DNA of 64,000 bases, taken from the NCBI GenBank assembly GCA_014218235.1, contig CM024766.1, positions 65,895,207-65,959,206 on the forward strand. The letters run 5' to 3'. Below are positions 35,901-46,948 of this stretch, piece by piece. The stretch's first letter is position 1. The number at the start of each line of letters is the position of its first letter. Made by a program: the position numbers and the translations under genes. The notes under the pieces were generated by a model. It did not search any database. It was not told where the DNA came from and saw only the letters and a program-made list of their open reading frames with translations. Source of the stretch: Colocasia esculenta. Its lineage: Eukaryota; Streptophyta; Magnoliopsida; Alismatales; Araceae.

Positions 35901-36093
35901 CTCTCCCTACGACATGACAAAATGCCAGCTCCGGTGGTGAAGCAGGGAGGGGAGGAGGAGGAGGAGGAGCTGGTTGAAGGTGTCGGTGGAAGCGGCGGCG
36001 GCGGCGTCTCCCCCTCCCACACCCTTCTTCTCTTTTCTGATTGCCACTGTCATCACTGACAGCTGCAGCTGCAGTCTCCACTCAGGCGGGAGG
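35901..36093 (+). promoter_or_regulatory. 5' leader of the endoglucanase gene with GAG and GGC triplet runs
   Basis: Purine-rich GAG repeats (35951-35970) and a GGC run (35992-36004) precede the start codon. At least one upstream ATG (35974) is in frame with the gene. No clear TATA box was seen nearby. Confidence 0.45.
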
Positions 36094-39000
36094 ATGTTCG
36101 GGCACAACCCCTGGGGAGGTCCCCTGGAGATCTCCAATGCCGACTCCGCCACCGATGACGACCGGAGCCGGAACCTCCAGGACCTCGACCGGGCGGCACT
36201 GTCCCGGCAGCTGGACGAGACCCAGCAGAGCTGGCTCCTGGCGGGGCCGGGCGACCAGGGGAAGAAGAAGAAGCGGTACGTCGACCTCGGCTGCATGGTC
36301 GTCAGCCGCAAGCACTTCCTGTGGACGGTCGGATCCGTGCTCGCCGTCGGCCTCCTCGTCGGCCTTATCATGCTCATCATCAAGACGGTGCCGCACCACC
36401 ACCGTCCCCCGCCGCCCCCGGACAGCTACACCCAGGCCCTTCACAAGGCCCTCATGTTCTTCAACGCCCAGCGCTGTACGTACTAATAACCCACTCTGTG
36501 CAATAATACATGGCGCTGCTCTGCCACTGCTCATCCATCTCTCTCTCTCCCCCCGTTCTCTCTGTACGTGTATATACACCTATGAATTGTTGTTATGAGG
36601 AAGAGGAGCTTATACCTTTGCTTGCAATGCTCAGCTGGGCCAATTCCGAGGCACAACAACGTCTCCTGGAGGGGGAACTCCGGCATGAAGGATGGCATCT
36701 CCGATAATGCTGCGAAGAAGAACCTGGTGGGGGGGTATTACGATGCAGGGGACGCCATCAAGTTCAACTTTCCCATGTCGTTCGCCATGACCATGCTCAG
36801 CTGGAGCGTGATCGAGTACAGCGCTAAGTATGAGGCGGCCGGGGAGCTCGAGCACGTCAAGGAGATCATCAAGTGGGGGACGGATTACTTCCTGAAGACC
36901 TTCAACAACTCTGCCGACACCATCAGTGGGCTCGTTGCTCAGGTGAATCTTAAGGCCATGACATCCTCTGTTTTCTGTCCCATAAACTTAGCTGCTCCTG
37001 GCAAATTCACGAGAGTGGTCATATGTCTCATTCCCAGCTTGTATAAACAAATAAATCCCTGGCGGTAGCCCGCAATCCCATTTAATATTCCCTTTTTTTT
37101 GAAAAGAGAAAAAAACCTCCATCTTTAATATGCGTTCATCTGCTCACAGGTTGGCGTTGGTGACACTTCGAAAGGAGTAAACCCCAACGACCATTACTGT
37201 TGGATGCGCCCCGAGGACATGGACTACGAGCGACCTGTGTACGAGTGCCACAGTTGCTCGGACCTCGCTGCAGAGATGGCCGCTGCCCTGGCTGCCGCAT
37301 CCATCGTCTTCAAGGACAGCAAGACCTACTCCGACAAGCTCGCCCATGGCGCCAGGACGCTCTTCAAGTATGCTAGGGATAAGCATGGGCGGTACAGCGC
37401 CGGCGGCACCGACGCATCCATCTTCTACAACTCCTCCAGCTACTGGGATGAGTTCGTCTGGGGCGGCGCCTGGTTGTACTATGCAACAGGGAATGTGACC
37501 TACCTTCAGTTGGCGACGCATCCCACTCTTGCCAAGCATGCCGGTGCCTTCTGGGGTGGCCCCGATTATGGTGTCTTCAGCTGGGATAGCAAGCTTCCTG
37601 GGGCTCAAGTAAGCTGCTGCAACTTGGTCTTATTCTTCATCCTGTCTGTTAAATGGAAAAACCCCATGTAGGTAGAGACTAGAGACCCCAGATAATTTTA
37701 GTGGAGCAAATGAGTGCAACTCCATAGTTTACATGGAAAAGATGCAGGTTATTAATGCATTACCACTAATATCTGGCTTCATAGAATATGTAATTGCACT
37801 CATTGATCAGTTGTTCTTTCAAAGTGGTACTCATGGATATGAAAACATAAAATACAACTTTTTCATCATATGGAGTATGGTCATCACAGCTTTCTGTTAG
37901 AGTATTTCTCTGTTTGATGAGATCCAATTAGCTGCAATTGGATAAAACACATCAGTCAAGCTATTGTGGTTAGTAGGCTTCATCAAATAAGCTTATACCC
38001 AGTTGTTAAGTCGGCGATTTCATGGCAGAAGGGAAGTGGGATAAGACAGGTGTCTATGCATTATGCAACTCTATACAGAACGTAGCTGTTCTAGTTCCAA
38101 TATTTTCCTTTGATGAGAAAATGAAAAAGACAAAAGTTTAGATGCAGTGAATGTTCATAATTATTAGACTTCATAAGAATTACCTTAAATCAATTGTCAT
38201 CACTATTCTTGGTTTTTTCCTAATAGCTTTGACTTACTGTATATATTCATCTTCTTCTCCTATCAGGTTCTTCTCAGCAGGTTGAGATTATTCCTGAGTC
38301 CGGGTTATCCATATGAAGAAATTCTGACGACATTCCACAACCAAACAAGCAATGTCATGTGCTCCTACCTTCCAATGTTCACATCCTTTAACAGAACAAA
38401 AGGTCTGAGAACTATATAAATCTTACCTTGCAGTTCAGTAACTTTTGATTCTTTCTCACTCATTAACAAACTTGCAGGAGGTCTTATACAACTAAATCAT
38501 GGAAGGCCACAACCCCTTCAATATGTAGTCAATGCAGCATTCCTTGCCTCAGTTTTCAGTGATTACATGGAAGCTTCAGACACTCCAGGGTGGTACTGTG
38601 GACCAAATTTCTACTCTACTGAAGTCCTACGTAACTTTGCCAGGACACAGGTATCTAACCACATCAAGAATCTATTAGTGCAAAGTAACATATCATGGAA
38701 AGTTCATGAAATAAATTGTCCCCCACGTAATAATGAACAGTACTAGAATATAGAAACTAAACCTCCAGGAGGTTAATACTATTACACAGTTCATTTGATA
38801 TGATTTTTCTGAAAGCAAAGACATGGTCTGCAGACCTGGTGCTTAAACAATGTTAACACAAACAACAATGTTTTTTTTTTCCTTCTCTTTGCAGATTGAC
38901 TACATTCTGGGCAACAATCCTCAGAAGATGAGCTATCTTGTTGGCTATGGCAAACGTTATCCAAAGCATGTTCATCATCGTGGAGCATCAATACCAAAGA

Positions 39001-39293
39001 ATGGTGTCAAGTATGGTTGCAAAGCAGGATGGAAATTGAGGGACACAACGAAACCAAACCCTAACACAATTGTTGGGGCAATGGTTGCGGGCCCTGACAA
39101 GCATGATGGGTTTAAAGATGTCCGTACCAATTATAATTATACAGAGCCTACACTTGCAGGGAATGCCGGATTAGTTGCAGCCCTTGTGTCACTTTCAGGT
39201 GTACAGGCAGGGATCGACAAGAACACCATATTCTCTGCAGTTCCACCGATGTTTCCAACCATCCCACCACCCCCAGCAGCTTGGAAACCTTGA
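36094..39293 (+). CDS. KOR1-like: KORRIGAN-like membrane-anchored endo-1,4-beta-glucanase (GH9), six exons
   Basis: Exons 36094-36475, 36635-36942, 37150-37608, 38267-38402, 38478-38650 and 38895-39293, all with GT-AG introns, give 618 aa in one frame. The cytosolic N-terminus starts MFGHNPWGGPLEI and carries a dileucine (48-49) and YVDL (62-65), sorting signals known in this family. One transmembrane helix spans about 74-97, followed by a Pro-rich stalk and the GH9 domain from about 112. Catalytic features are DAGD (Asp164, Asp167), the HHRGAS signature (His513) and the Asp557/Asp561...Glu570 set. A Pro-rich tail ends PPAAWKP. The family hydrolyses beta-1,4-glucan at the plasma membrane and Golgi and works with cellulose synthase in wall formation and cytokinesis. 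Length matches the family. Start chosen by conservation; an in-frame ATG at 35974 would add 40 unconserved residues. Confidence 0.96.
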
Positions 39294-42200
39294 GAAGGAA
39301 TAAAGCTCCATTTTATCTTGTTTGTGTTCCCAATTCCAAAGGCTGCAGCAGTTTTTTTTCTCTTTTTTGTATCATTTATAAGTAGACAAGAAATCAAGCA
39401 AGAAACAGGTCAAGTCAAATATATTAAATATCCTAGGAAGGTTGCATTTGTCTTTTCCTCATATTGAAAGTTGTGTATGTTTAATATCAATGAGAGAATG
39501 TATCTTTTGACACGAAACCTTGAATGCCATTCAGGTTATTTCATTGCTGATTTTTTTTTTTCCTTTTCTAATCTAACTTCTTTGTTCGTAAGGTGGACTT
39601 GCACCAGAAATGTTTTCAGCAACATTTGGACTACACATACTTTGCTCATAAGGTTGATTGGCTCCACGACTTTTTAGCCATATTCACGCAAAACTTATGG
39701 GAATAACCAATGATACTTCCCAAATAATCATCATAATATTCCTACACATAAGGCACCTCGGATCCTTCAAACCCATATTTATACGCAGCGGAGTATGCTT
39801 AAACTCAGAATGAAGCAGACTATTCTTTTGTTTCATTTCTGATGCATGCAGACAGACTACAGGTGTGCCCTAGATCATGTTACATGTGACACCAAAAACT
39901 GAATGCCCGTAAGGACCACTTAAATGCATGCAAAAGTACCACTCTGTAGTCTTTCTGCGGACTTTGGGCATTTCCGATGATATGTGTGCAAACATAGATG
40001 CACAAGTGATAAATCTGCAACCTTTAGTGTAACAATGGTCTACATGTAAAAATACCTAGAAAAGGAGCATCAAGAGGGGGAGTTCCTCAAAGTCTTGAAT
40101 CCTGTGGAATTACTTATGAAATTTCAACATTGCCAATCAGCTTCCATCAGCTAACATTTTCTGCATAAGAATTTCCAATTATATATGAAACCGACAATAG
40201 CTATGAAGATGAAACTTTTTGTTCTCTTACAAAATGGAAAAAAGTGAAAGCCAATTTCATCTGTAAACATTACAGAATATGCAATTAGTCACTATTCTTC
40301 AGCATATGATTTTCTGATGCCCGGTACGAAGTGGTGGCGGAAGCAGTGAATTCTGCTTTCAATTATTAAGATAAAATAGTACTTTGAGAGATGTTTGTGG
40401 ATATTAGGAATTATATATGGTTAGAATGGTGTACAACTAGGAGAAGTATCCAGAGAGGAAATGAGACAATTCCTTTCAAGTTCCTCCACATAAAGAACAC
40501 AAAGGGCCAAAAGAATCTCATACCATAGCCATCACCCTTGCCAAAAGAACTTATCCAACACCCACCCCCAAGAAACAGCTTTATAACGAGAATGGCTAAG
40601 TCAGTGTTATTATGATGCCAAAAGATTCAACTTCAATGTATTGGATGTCTCAGGAGAAACATAGCCTCCAAGAAGTAAAAATTGCCTTCACTAGAGATGC
40701 ACTGAAAGAGAGAAACAGCCACTGTTCTCCACCTGATTATGACACCAAAAGCAAAGCTAAATCAATGTTCAGTGGCTCCAGTGCCATTCTTCCACAAAGC
40801 TACTTTACCGAGTGTTTTTGAGCAATTTTCCACTTTGACCAATCCTCTTATCATTGTGGGGGAGAAAGTTTAAATATGTTCTTCCATGTTGGATACCAGC
40901 AACCTGAAGTATTCAGCTTGCTGCAAAAAGGCCACAATCTGAATATTGATACTTCATTCTTTTGCACACTAATTGGTATCTGGAGTCCTTTTCCAATTGA
41001 ATTCCTTTACACAATCATCTCCAAAAGAAGCTGAACGTTTTTGACCTTCAAGTTCTGCACAAGCTCCATTGTTACCCTTGCCTTTGTCTGGAATCAATCA
41101 CTGGGTAATGTTTATCTCTGCAGTCAACCACTGAACAATGTTTATTTCCTTATTATGAGGGTTCATTTAAATTCATCTTTTGTTGGCACAACAAGAATTT
41201 GAAGAAGTTATGCACTTGCTTTGACAGTTTAACATGTAGAAGTCATTGACTTGAAAATAAGTTGCAGACGAAAAACAGAAATAAATAATGGAAATAGTTG
41301 GAAGAATCGAGTGCAGATGCTAATATAATAAGCCAGCAATTGCGACCATGTATGGCTGGTGATGAAGGGGCAAGGAAATAGTAAACATCCATATTCCAGT
41401 CCGTTGGTTGCATCTCAAGTGGGTCCTGTTCTCAAGACATGCCAACTTTCAAGATTCGCACTAAGGTGCCATTTGATAATAAGCCTATTTGTGATGATCC
41501 ATCTGAAGCGATAAACAGACCTAGCTTGCCTCTGTATCAAATACTATTCGTGTCAGAAATAACAAGATCCATGGAGGTACATCCAAACAACTAAGCTCCC
41601 AGTGAGTTTAGCACTTCTAAAGCAAATTTCTACTTAAAAGGATTACGAAAACATCATCAAACAGTTATGAATCAGTGTCTCTCAGCTCCTTTCCAAGACA
41701 ACTCGTAGGAGAATAAGGAACCTCTGCTATAACAAAACAAAATTACAGGTGATTATAGGATCTAGTTTGATTCTTTGACTTAGCATATTCCATGGATCTT
41801 ATTAGAAATAGATGTCTCCATCATCTGTTGAATATTGATTCTTATCGGTCATGGGAAGGATAGGATTATTATGGATTATGTCTCTGATGGAGCCACTATT
41901 AACATGAATCAGAAGTTGATGTGGAAACATGACTGAGGTATGGCCACTTCATGTGCCAATTTGACAGTTTTTCCACTAACAGGGAATAGGCTATGTTTTT
42001 TCAGGTCTGCCATGACAGCATGACAAGCAGAGTGACTTTGTAGAAAGTGGTCTCTTCCAGGTGTTCTCAAGAGATCTTCAAAAGCATCCAAGAGATCAAG
42101 ATAAGATGTATATTCAAAAGAGTATTTTTTTAGTTATCAATACTTTAATTTCGTCCAACATTAGAGACAATGGCCAAATTTTCAGATGATTAGCATTGTA

Positions 42201-43185
42201 AGCATGATCAATCAGGATTGAGAATTAGATTCTATAGGTTGTTAATGGCCGGGGAGACCAGGGGATTCATTGCACGTATTGTGAGTATCTTATTCGTGGT
42301 TTCCATTGATTGATGAAGTGTTCAGCAGGAGTATGTGCAGACAGCATCCCATGTCCAATGCCATCCCCAATTCCAGCTTCAACTTCAACTCTAACCCTGG
42401 ATTAGATTATTGAGTGAAATAGAGCTTTCTTCCTTGAGTTTGGAACACCCTTTCGTGGCATGAATAAACCAGATATCTGTGCATATGCTTTTACGCACAC
42501 AAATTCATCTCATGTTCAACATCCCATTTAAAAGGATTTAGAGATACCATGAAGCTAGATAGTTCTTTGTTAATTAGGATGATGATGAGTGAGTGTGACT
42601 AAATTGAATGGCCTCAAGTTCAAGGATGGCACTCATTTCCTTAAGCATTACCGTCTGAACAACGTGGGAGGAAAGTAGCACATTGGCATATTCTAGGACT
42701 GGTTGGTTCGGTTAGGAATTATAGCATTCCCACGGGGATGCATCCCTACTGCATAGAGTTCAATACCTTTGACACAAATAGAAATAAGTACAAGAATAAC
42801 AGGGCATGCATGGGTTGCTTGGTATACCTGCAAAAGAAGGCCATTTAGGTTGGTATTCAGTTGCGGCAGCCAACTAATTAAGCACCATGCACATCCAAGA
42901 TCACAAATAATATAATCTCAATAATGGAATAAGTTTTGCTGATATCTCAGCCACATGATGTAATGCTTCTGAGATTTCTGACTGCACAACCTACCCTGAA
43001 AAGGACAATTCAATGATAGATCAATTATGGGTCACCATGCAGATGTTGAGTTCCTCCAAACAATTCTGAAAATAGTAATATGCACACAAATTTAATGTAA
43101 CAAACATATTGATGTAACCTCACCTTAACGGTTGAATGACATACCAAGTATCAAAGCCATACGCTTTAAGAATGAAGATGGGACA
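39294..43185. other. Intergenic region between two convergent genes
   Basis: Holds the 3' UTR of the endoglucanase (AT-rich, T-runs near 39345 and 39550) and presumably the 3' UTR of the minus-strand PPR gene. On minus, possible splice acceptor signals (TTTTGCAG near 42835) would allow introns in that UTR. No other gene, repeat or transposon end was recognised. Small open stretches (for example 40612-40821) have no recognisable domain. Confidence 0.55.
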
Positions 43186-44541
43186 TCAGCCCGACAATGT
43201 TATATCCGCTTTCTCATGATCTAAGAGAAACCTTCCAGCAATAAGAGGTTTAACGTTTATCAGATGGCTCATCCTAGCATCAATTCCATCTTTGATTATT
43301 CTGCATACATCGACAGGCATCTTTGCCTCTCCAGCACCAACAAGAGAGTCGTTGACTAGCTTGTAAGTATATTCCCTCGGGATAGTACCTCCATTGACCA
43401 TCTCCAGAAGAAAATCCCTCGCTTCGCTGACCCTTCCTCCCTCACAGAGAGCATGAATAATCGGGGTATAAGAACTCGATGTTGGAACGCCATGACCCTT
43501 CGAAACCATCAACCTCATCATCTCAACAGCCTTGTCCACCTCGTTGACAGCAGAGAAATATCTAATAAAAGAATTGTAGGTGACTCGATTCGGAGCGCAC
43601 CCCTTGAGAAGCATATCGTCGAACAGTTCCAGAGCGCGCCCAATCCTATACGTCTTACAAAGCCCATCAATCAAACAGTTGTAGGTAACGGTGTCCGGGA
43701 CGAAGCCCCTGAAGAGCATATGCCGGAACATATGGTTCGCTTCCCAAAGACGCCTACGTACGGCCTTCCGGCACCCTGTCTGAATGCTCCTCCTGCAGTA
43801 CGCGGCAATAAGGATGGTGTAGGTATAGGTGTCCGCTGGACACAGGGCGCCGGGCAACTCCATCTGCTCCAGCAGGAACCTCGCTTTCTTCAAATTCCCG
43901 ACCCGGCACAGCGCGGTGATCAGCACATTGTATGTTTGCACGTCCGGCTTGCAGTGGAGCTGCTTCATACGGTAGAACGCGGCCAGGGCCTCCCTCGTGA
44001 GGCCCTCTTCCCCGAGGACCTTGATGACGTCCGTCACGGTCGGGGTGCCCACGAGGTACTGGTTCTCCCGGAGGAAGTCCCAGAGGCGACGGAGCGCGTT
44101 AGCCCGGGCCAGGACGCGGGCCATCTCCCGGCAGGTCCCCTCGTCGTGGGCGAAACCGCAGGAGGACGCCACCCAGCAGTAGAACTCCAAGGCCTTGGCC
44201 ACTCCCAGCCGCACCCTGGCTGGGTCGCTATAGGCCGCCGGGCCGCCGATGTGGAGGCCGAGGCAGGCGTCGTGGGCCTCCCGTCGGAGGTCCCGCTGAC
44301 GGAGAGGGGAGCGGTGGCGGGTGCTGACCCGCTGGCGGCCAACGGAGCGGGGACTGAGGAAGAAGTGGCGTGGGACGGAAGCGAGGACGCAGCGGACGGC
44401 GTCGGAGGACCAGCCGGGGAAGCGCGGGGAAGAGAGGAGAGAGGGGGCGAAGGGGCGGCCCTGGATCATGGCGGCCATCACCTGGCGGACGAGGGCCAGG
44501 TGGCGATACTCCGCCATGGCCGGTGCTAGCTGGGTTATCAC
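43186..44541 (-). CDS. Pentatricopeptide repeat (P-class PPR) protein, At1g77405-like
   Basis: 451 aa, intronless coding frame. Residues 1-115 form a conserved N-terminal region with RHFFLSPRSVGRQ (about 58-70) and HRSPLRQRDL. PPR motifs follow from about 165, each opening with a TYN/TYT-L-I pattern: VQTYNVLITALCR (201), DTYTYTILIAAYCR (237), DTVTYNCLIDGLCK (283), NRVTYNSFIRYF (318) and SSYTPIIHALCE (357). The order and the basic insert CRKAVRRRLWEAN (about 257) match, as I recall it, the Arabidopsis protein At1g77405. PPR proteins bind organellar RNA one base per motif, in RNA editing, splicing or stability; the target is not predictable here. The 5' half is strongly GC-rich. ATG at 44517 is an alternative start. 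Convergent with the endoglucanase. Confidence 0.93.
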   Translation of the reverse strand: MITQLAPAMAEYRHLALVRQVMAAMIQGRPFAPSLLSSPRFPGWSSDAVRCVLASVPRHFFLSPRSVGRQRVSTRHRSPLRQRDLRREAHDACLGLHIGGPAAYSDPARVRLGVAKALEFYCWVASSCGFAHDEGTCREMARVLARANALRRLWDFLRENQYLVGTPTVTDVIKVLGEEGLTREALAAFYRMKQLHCKPDVQTYNVLITALCRVGNLKKARFLLEQMELPGALCPADTYTYTILIAAYCRRSIQTGCRKAVRRRLWEANHMFRHMLFRGFVPDTVTYNCLIDGLCKTYRIGRALELFDDMLLKGCAPNRVTYNSFIRYFSAVNEVDKAVEMMRLMVSKGHGVPTSSSYTPIIHALCEGGRVSEARDFLLEMVNGGTIPREYTYKLVNDSLVGAGEAKMPVDVCRIIKDGIDARMSHLINVKPLIAGRFLLDHEKADITLSG

Positions 44542-44904
44542 TCGACTTCCTTGAAGCCTAACAGCTACATAAAGGTGTCTTTTTAGATTTTTTTATAAAT
44601 AAATATATATTTTTTCTTTTTCTATATCTATTTTGATTTTTTTTTGGCTGTAAAGTAGTTCTAAAGGAGAATTTATTATTGATCTCTCGTAGGTGTAGAT
44701 GTATTTTTTTTTTTCAAAACACACCCCACAAAGAGAATGATTTTAAAAAAAAGAGGGAATTTTATGAAGAAAAATTATGAGAAAGGGCAAAGGATGGACG
44801 GAAAAGAAAAAACGTACGTGTGTGCACAATATAGAGTGTGATCGCCAGGTATACATCGGTACCGAAGGAGACGGGCGAAAAGGAAGAAGCAGGTACTTAT
44901 CTTC
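44542..44904. other. AT-rich 5' flank of the PPR gene
   Basis: A/T runs and TATAAATA-like sequence (44591-44610) occur here, so this is a likely promoter region. It ends at the insertion point of the element at 44905. Confidence 0.5.
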
Positions 44905-46935
44905 TGTAACGACCCAAGATCCGCATTATCAGTAACCAACTGGTAACTCGAATCCTGACCCGCTAACCCACGAGCCGAAACTCGAAAGGGTAAGAAAAGA
45001 AGTGCCTGAGGAGAACATATAAACAAATGTACACATCACAATTTAAAAGCATCTCAAATTGACATAACTCAGAGACTAACATTAAAGTAAGAGTACAATA
45101 AGAACAGGAGTAAAGTACTACTCACAACAGCAAGACGAGACCAACCACGGAGAGACACAGCTCCTCAAACCTCGAAAGTCGACCATGAACCACCTGAGGG
45201 GAAGGGAGTGAGTCTCACAAAAGAGACCCAGTAGGGCAACTAATCCCTACCGGTAACAGAGCTATTAAACAGTGCTAAACAGAAAGCGACTGTAAGTAAA
45301 CGCGCACACTCTGTCAACACACACAGGAACCGGTAACGTAGTGCGCAACTCCCTCAGGAGCACACTGAGAGAAACTGGAACCTCGCCGGCTCGACAACAT
45401 TACAAGCACAACACACACATAAGCTTGCACGCAAGAGCTCACACAGCACTCACAAAGTAGGACTCAACCAGGGTCTGCTGTTCAGCGTCCTGAAACTACA
45501 GAGTCTCGCAACCCTAGCCACGTGTGCACACTACAGACGCTCTCTCTCACGTCTGGTCCACGACCGGTTTTTCCCCTACGCCCGACCTAGCGGTAGAGAA
45601 GGGGCTCCACGGAGACCGGCTCAAAACCACCACAAGGAGTACGCACAGGACAGAGTCGCACTCGACGTCTTGGCTCACTAGCGGAGGACAACCATACGCT
45701 AGTCATCTAGACGGAGTCGCACCCACGCCTAGGAAACACAATAGAAACGGGCACGCGGTAACGCAACACGCGTACAACAGACAGAACACACTCAACGCCT
45801 GAAACTCCGTACAACCGACGGACAGCCCCGTGTCACGTCTCGACATAGTCAAACACAACACGAGCACAGGTAGAGACACTCTCTACACCTGGAAGATTGT
45901 GCTAACAGGCGGACACCGCATGTCAACACCTCAAACTACGGAATAAGGGAAAGCACAGCTTGCTGGGAACTCACCTGCAGGTAGACGACAACATCGATTG
46001 CCGCTAACCAGGATGTAAACGGTAGCATAGCTTGACGTCAAGTGTGAAGTAGACGAAAAGAACACGCCGTCTAGATCCTCCACTGAAGAGATTAACGGCA
46101 AGGGTTCCCGCCGTTAACTTCTTCCCTGAAGAGTTCAACGTCAACAACCCTTGACGTTTAGCTCTCCAGCTTCCAGCAGCTGAAAACAGGCATACGCCGA
46201 TCCCAAAGAGAGCAATCCAGCCCTCAGACCAGCGAAATGATGAAGGAGAAACTCTCCCCCACATCACACTACACTACTGCAACACCAGAAACCATGATCC
46301 AACGCATGGATCGGCCAAACCACTCAAAATCCCGGCAAATAGGAAAACCTCCTCAAAGCACGATTCCACGCAAATCACACGCAACAAGCATGAAATTAAC
46401 ACTACAAGGACACTAAGGGGTCTAGTCCCTACCTCCGAAGTGTGTAAGAAGTCCTGCCAAACCTCAATTCGCGCCGAACCCCTACAAGCTTTCTCGCGAG
46501 AATCGCCACCCGATCCACTGTTTTCCGCCCGATCTAACTCTACCTCGCACACCAAGGTCTTTCCACGAGCTCCCGTCAACCACCTGAACGAGTGAAAACG
46601 GACAAAGATCGAAAAGGAGAAAAAGAGAAGAAAAAGGAGAGGAAATGGCTGCTCACAGGTCTGCCCTATTTCAACAGGCGCGACAAGTAGACGTCAGCAT
46701 CCCTTGCCGTCTACTCGAACCGCCAAAGAGTCGACGTCAAGACCGTTTTCCGTCAAGTTCATCGCAGGAACAATCCTAAACCAACAACAAATGTCCACAA
46801 CGCTAGACGCCAACCCCTAGGACAACGACCTACCCCTGGACGCCAACCCCTGATCGACGACAACACCTATGCCGTCAACCAGACCCGAACCTCAACTAGA
46901 CCCACTAAGGATTCGAGAAGACCCAAGATGTTACA
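44905..46935 (-). repeat. 3' LTR of the non-autonomous element
   Basis: Carries inverted motif clusters: TTAACGGC/GCCGTTAA (46092-46117), AACGTCAA/TTGACGTT (46137-46158) and AGTAGACG/CGTCTACT (46686-46715). Open stretches in this LTR recur in the other LTR only because of duplication. Confidence 0.93.
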
Positions 46936-46948
46936 GCCCTCCCCCCTT
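46936..46948 (-). other. Polypurine tract of the non-autonomous element
   Basis: Reads AAGGGGGGAGGGC on minus and abuts the LTR edge at 46935. Confidence 0.9.

Noticed and set aside
36041..36598. 185-codon frame overlapping exon 1 of the endoglucanase
   Set aside because: Shadow of the real exon; Ala/Ser/Arg-rich translation without family features, and it crosses a well-supported splice donor.
43453..44529. 358-codon open frame on plus
   Set aside because: It lies opposite the GC-rich PPR gene; long antisense frames are expected there and it has no domain pattern.
46004..46267. 87-codon minus frame, repeated at 51312-51575
   Set aside because: LTR duplicate; no domain and no start context of its own.
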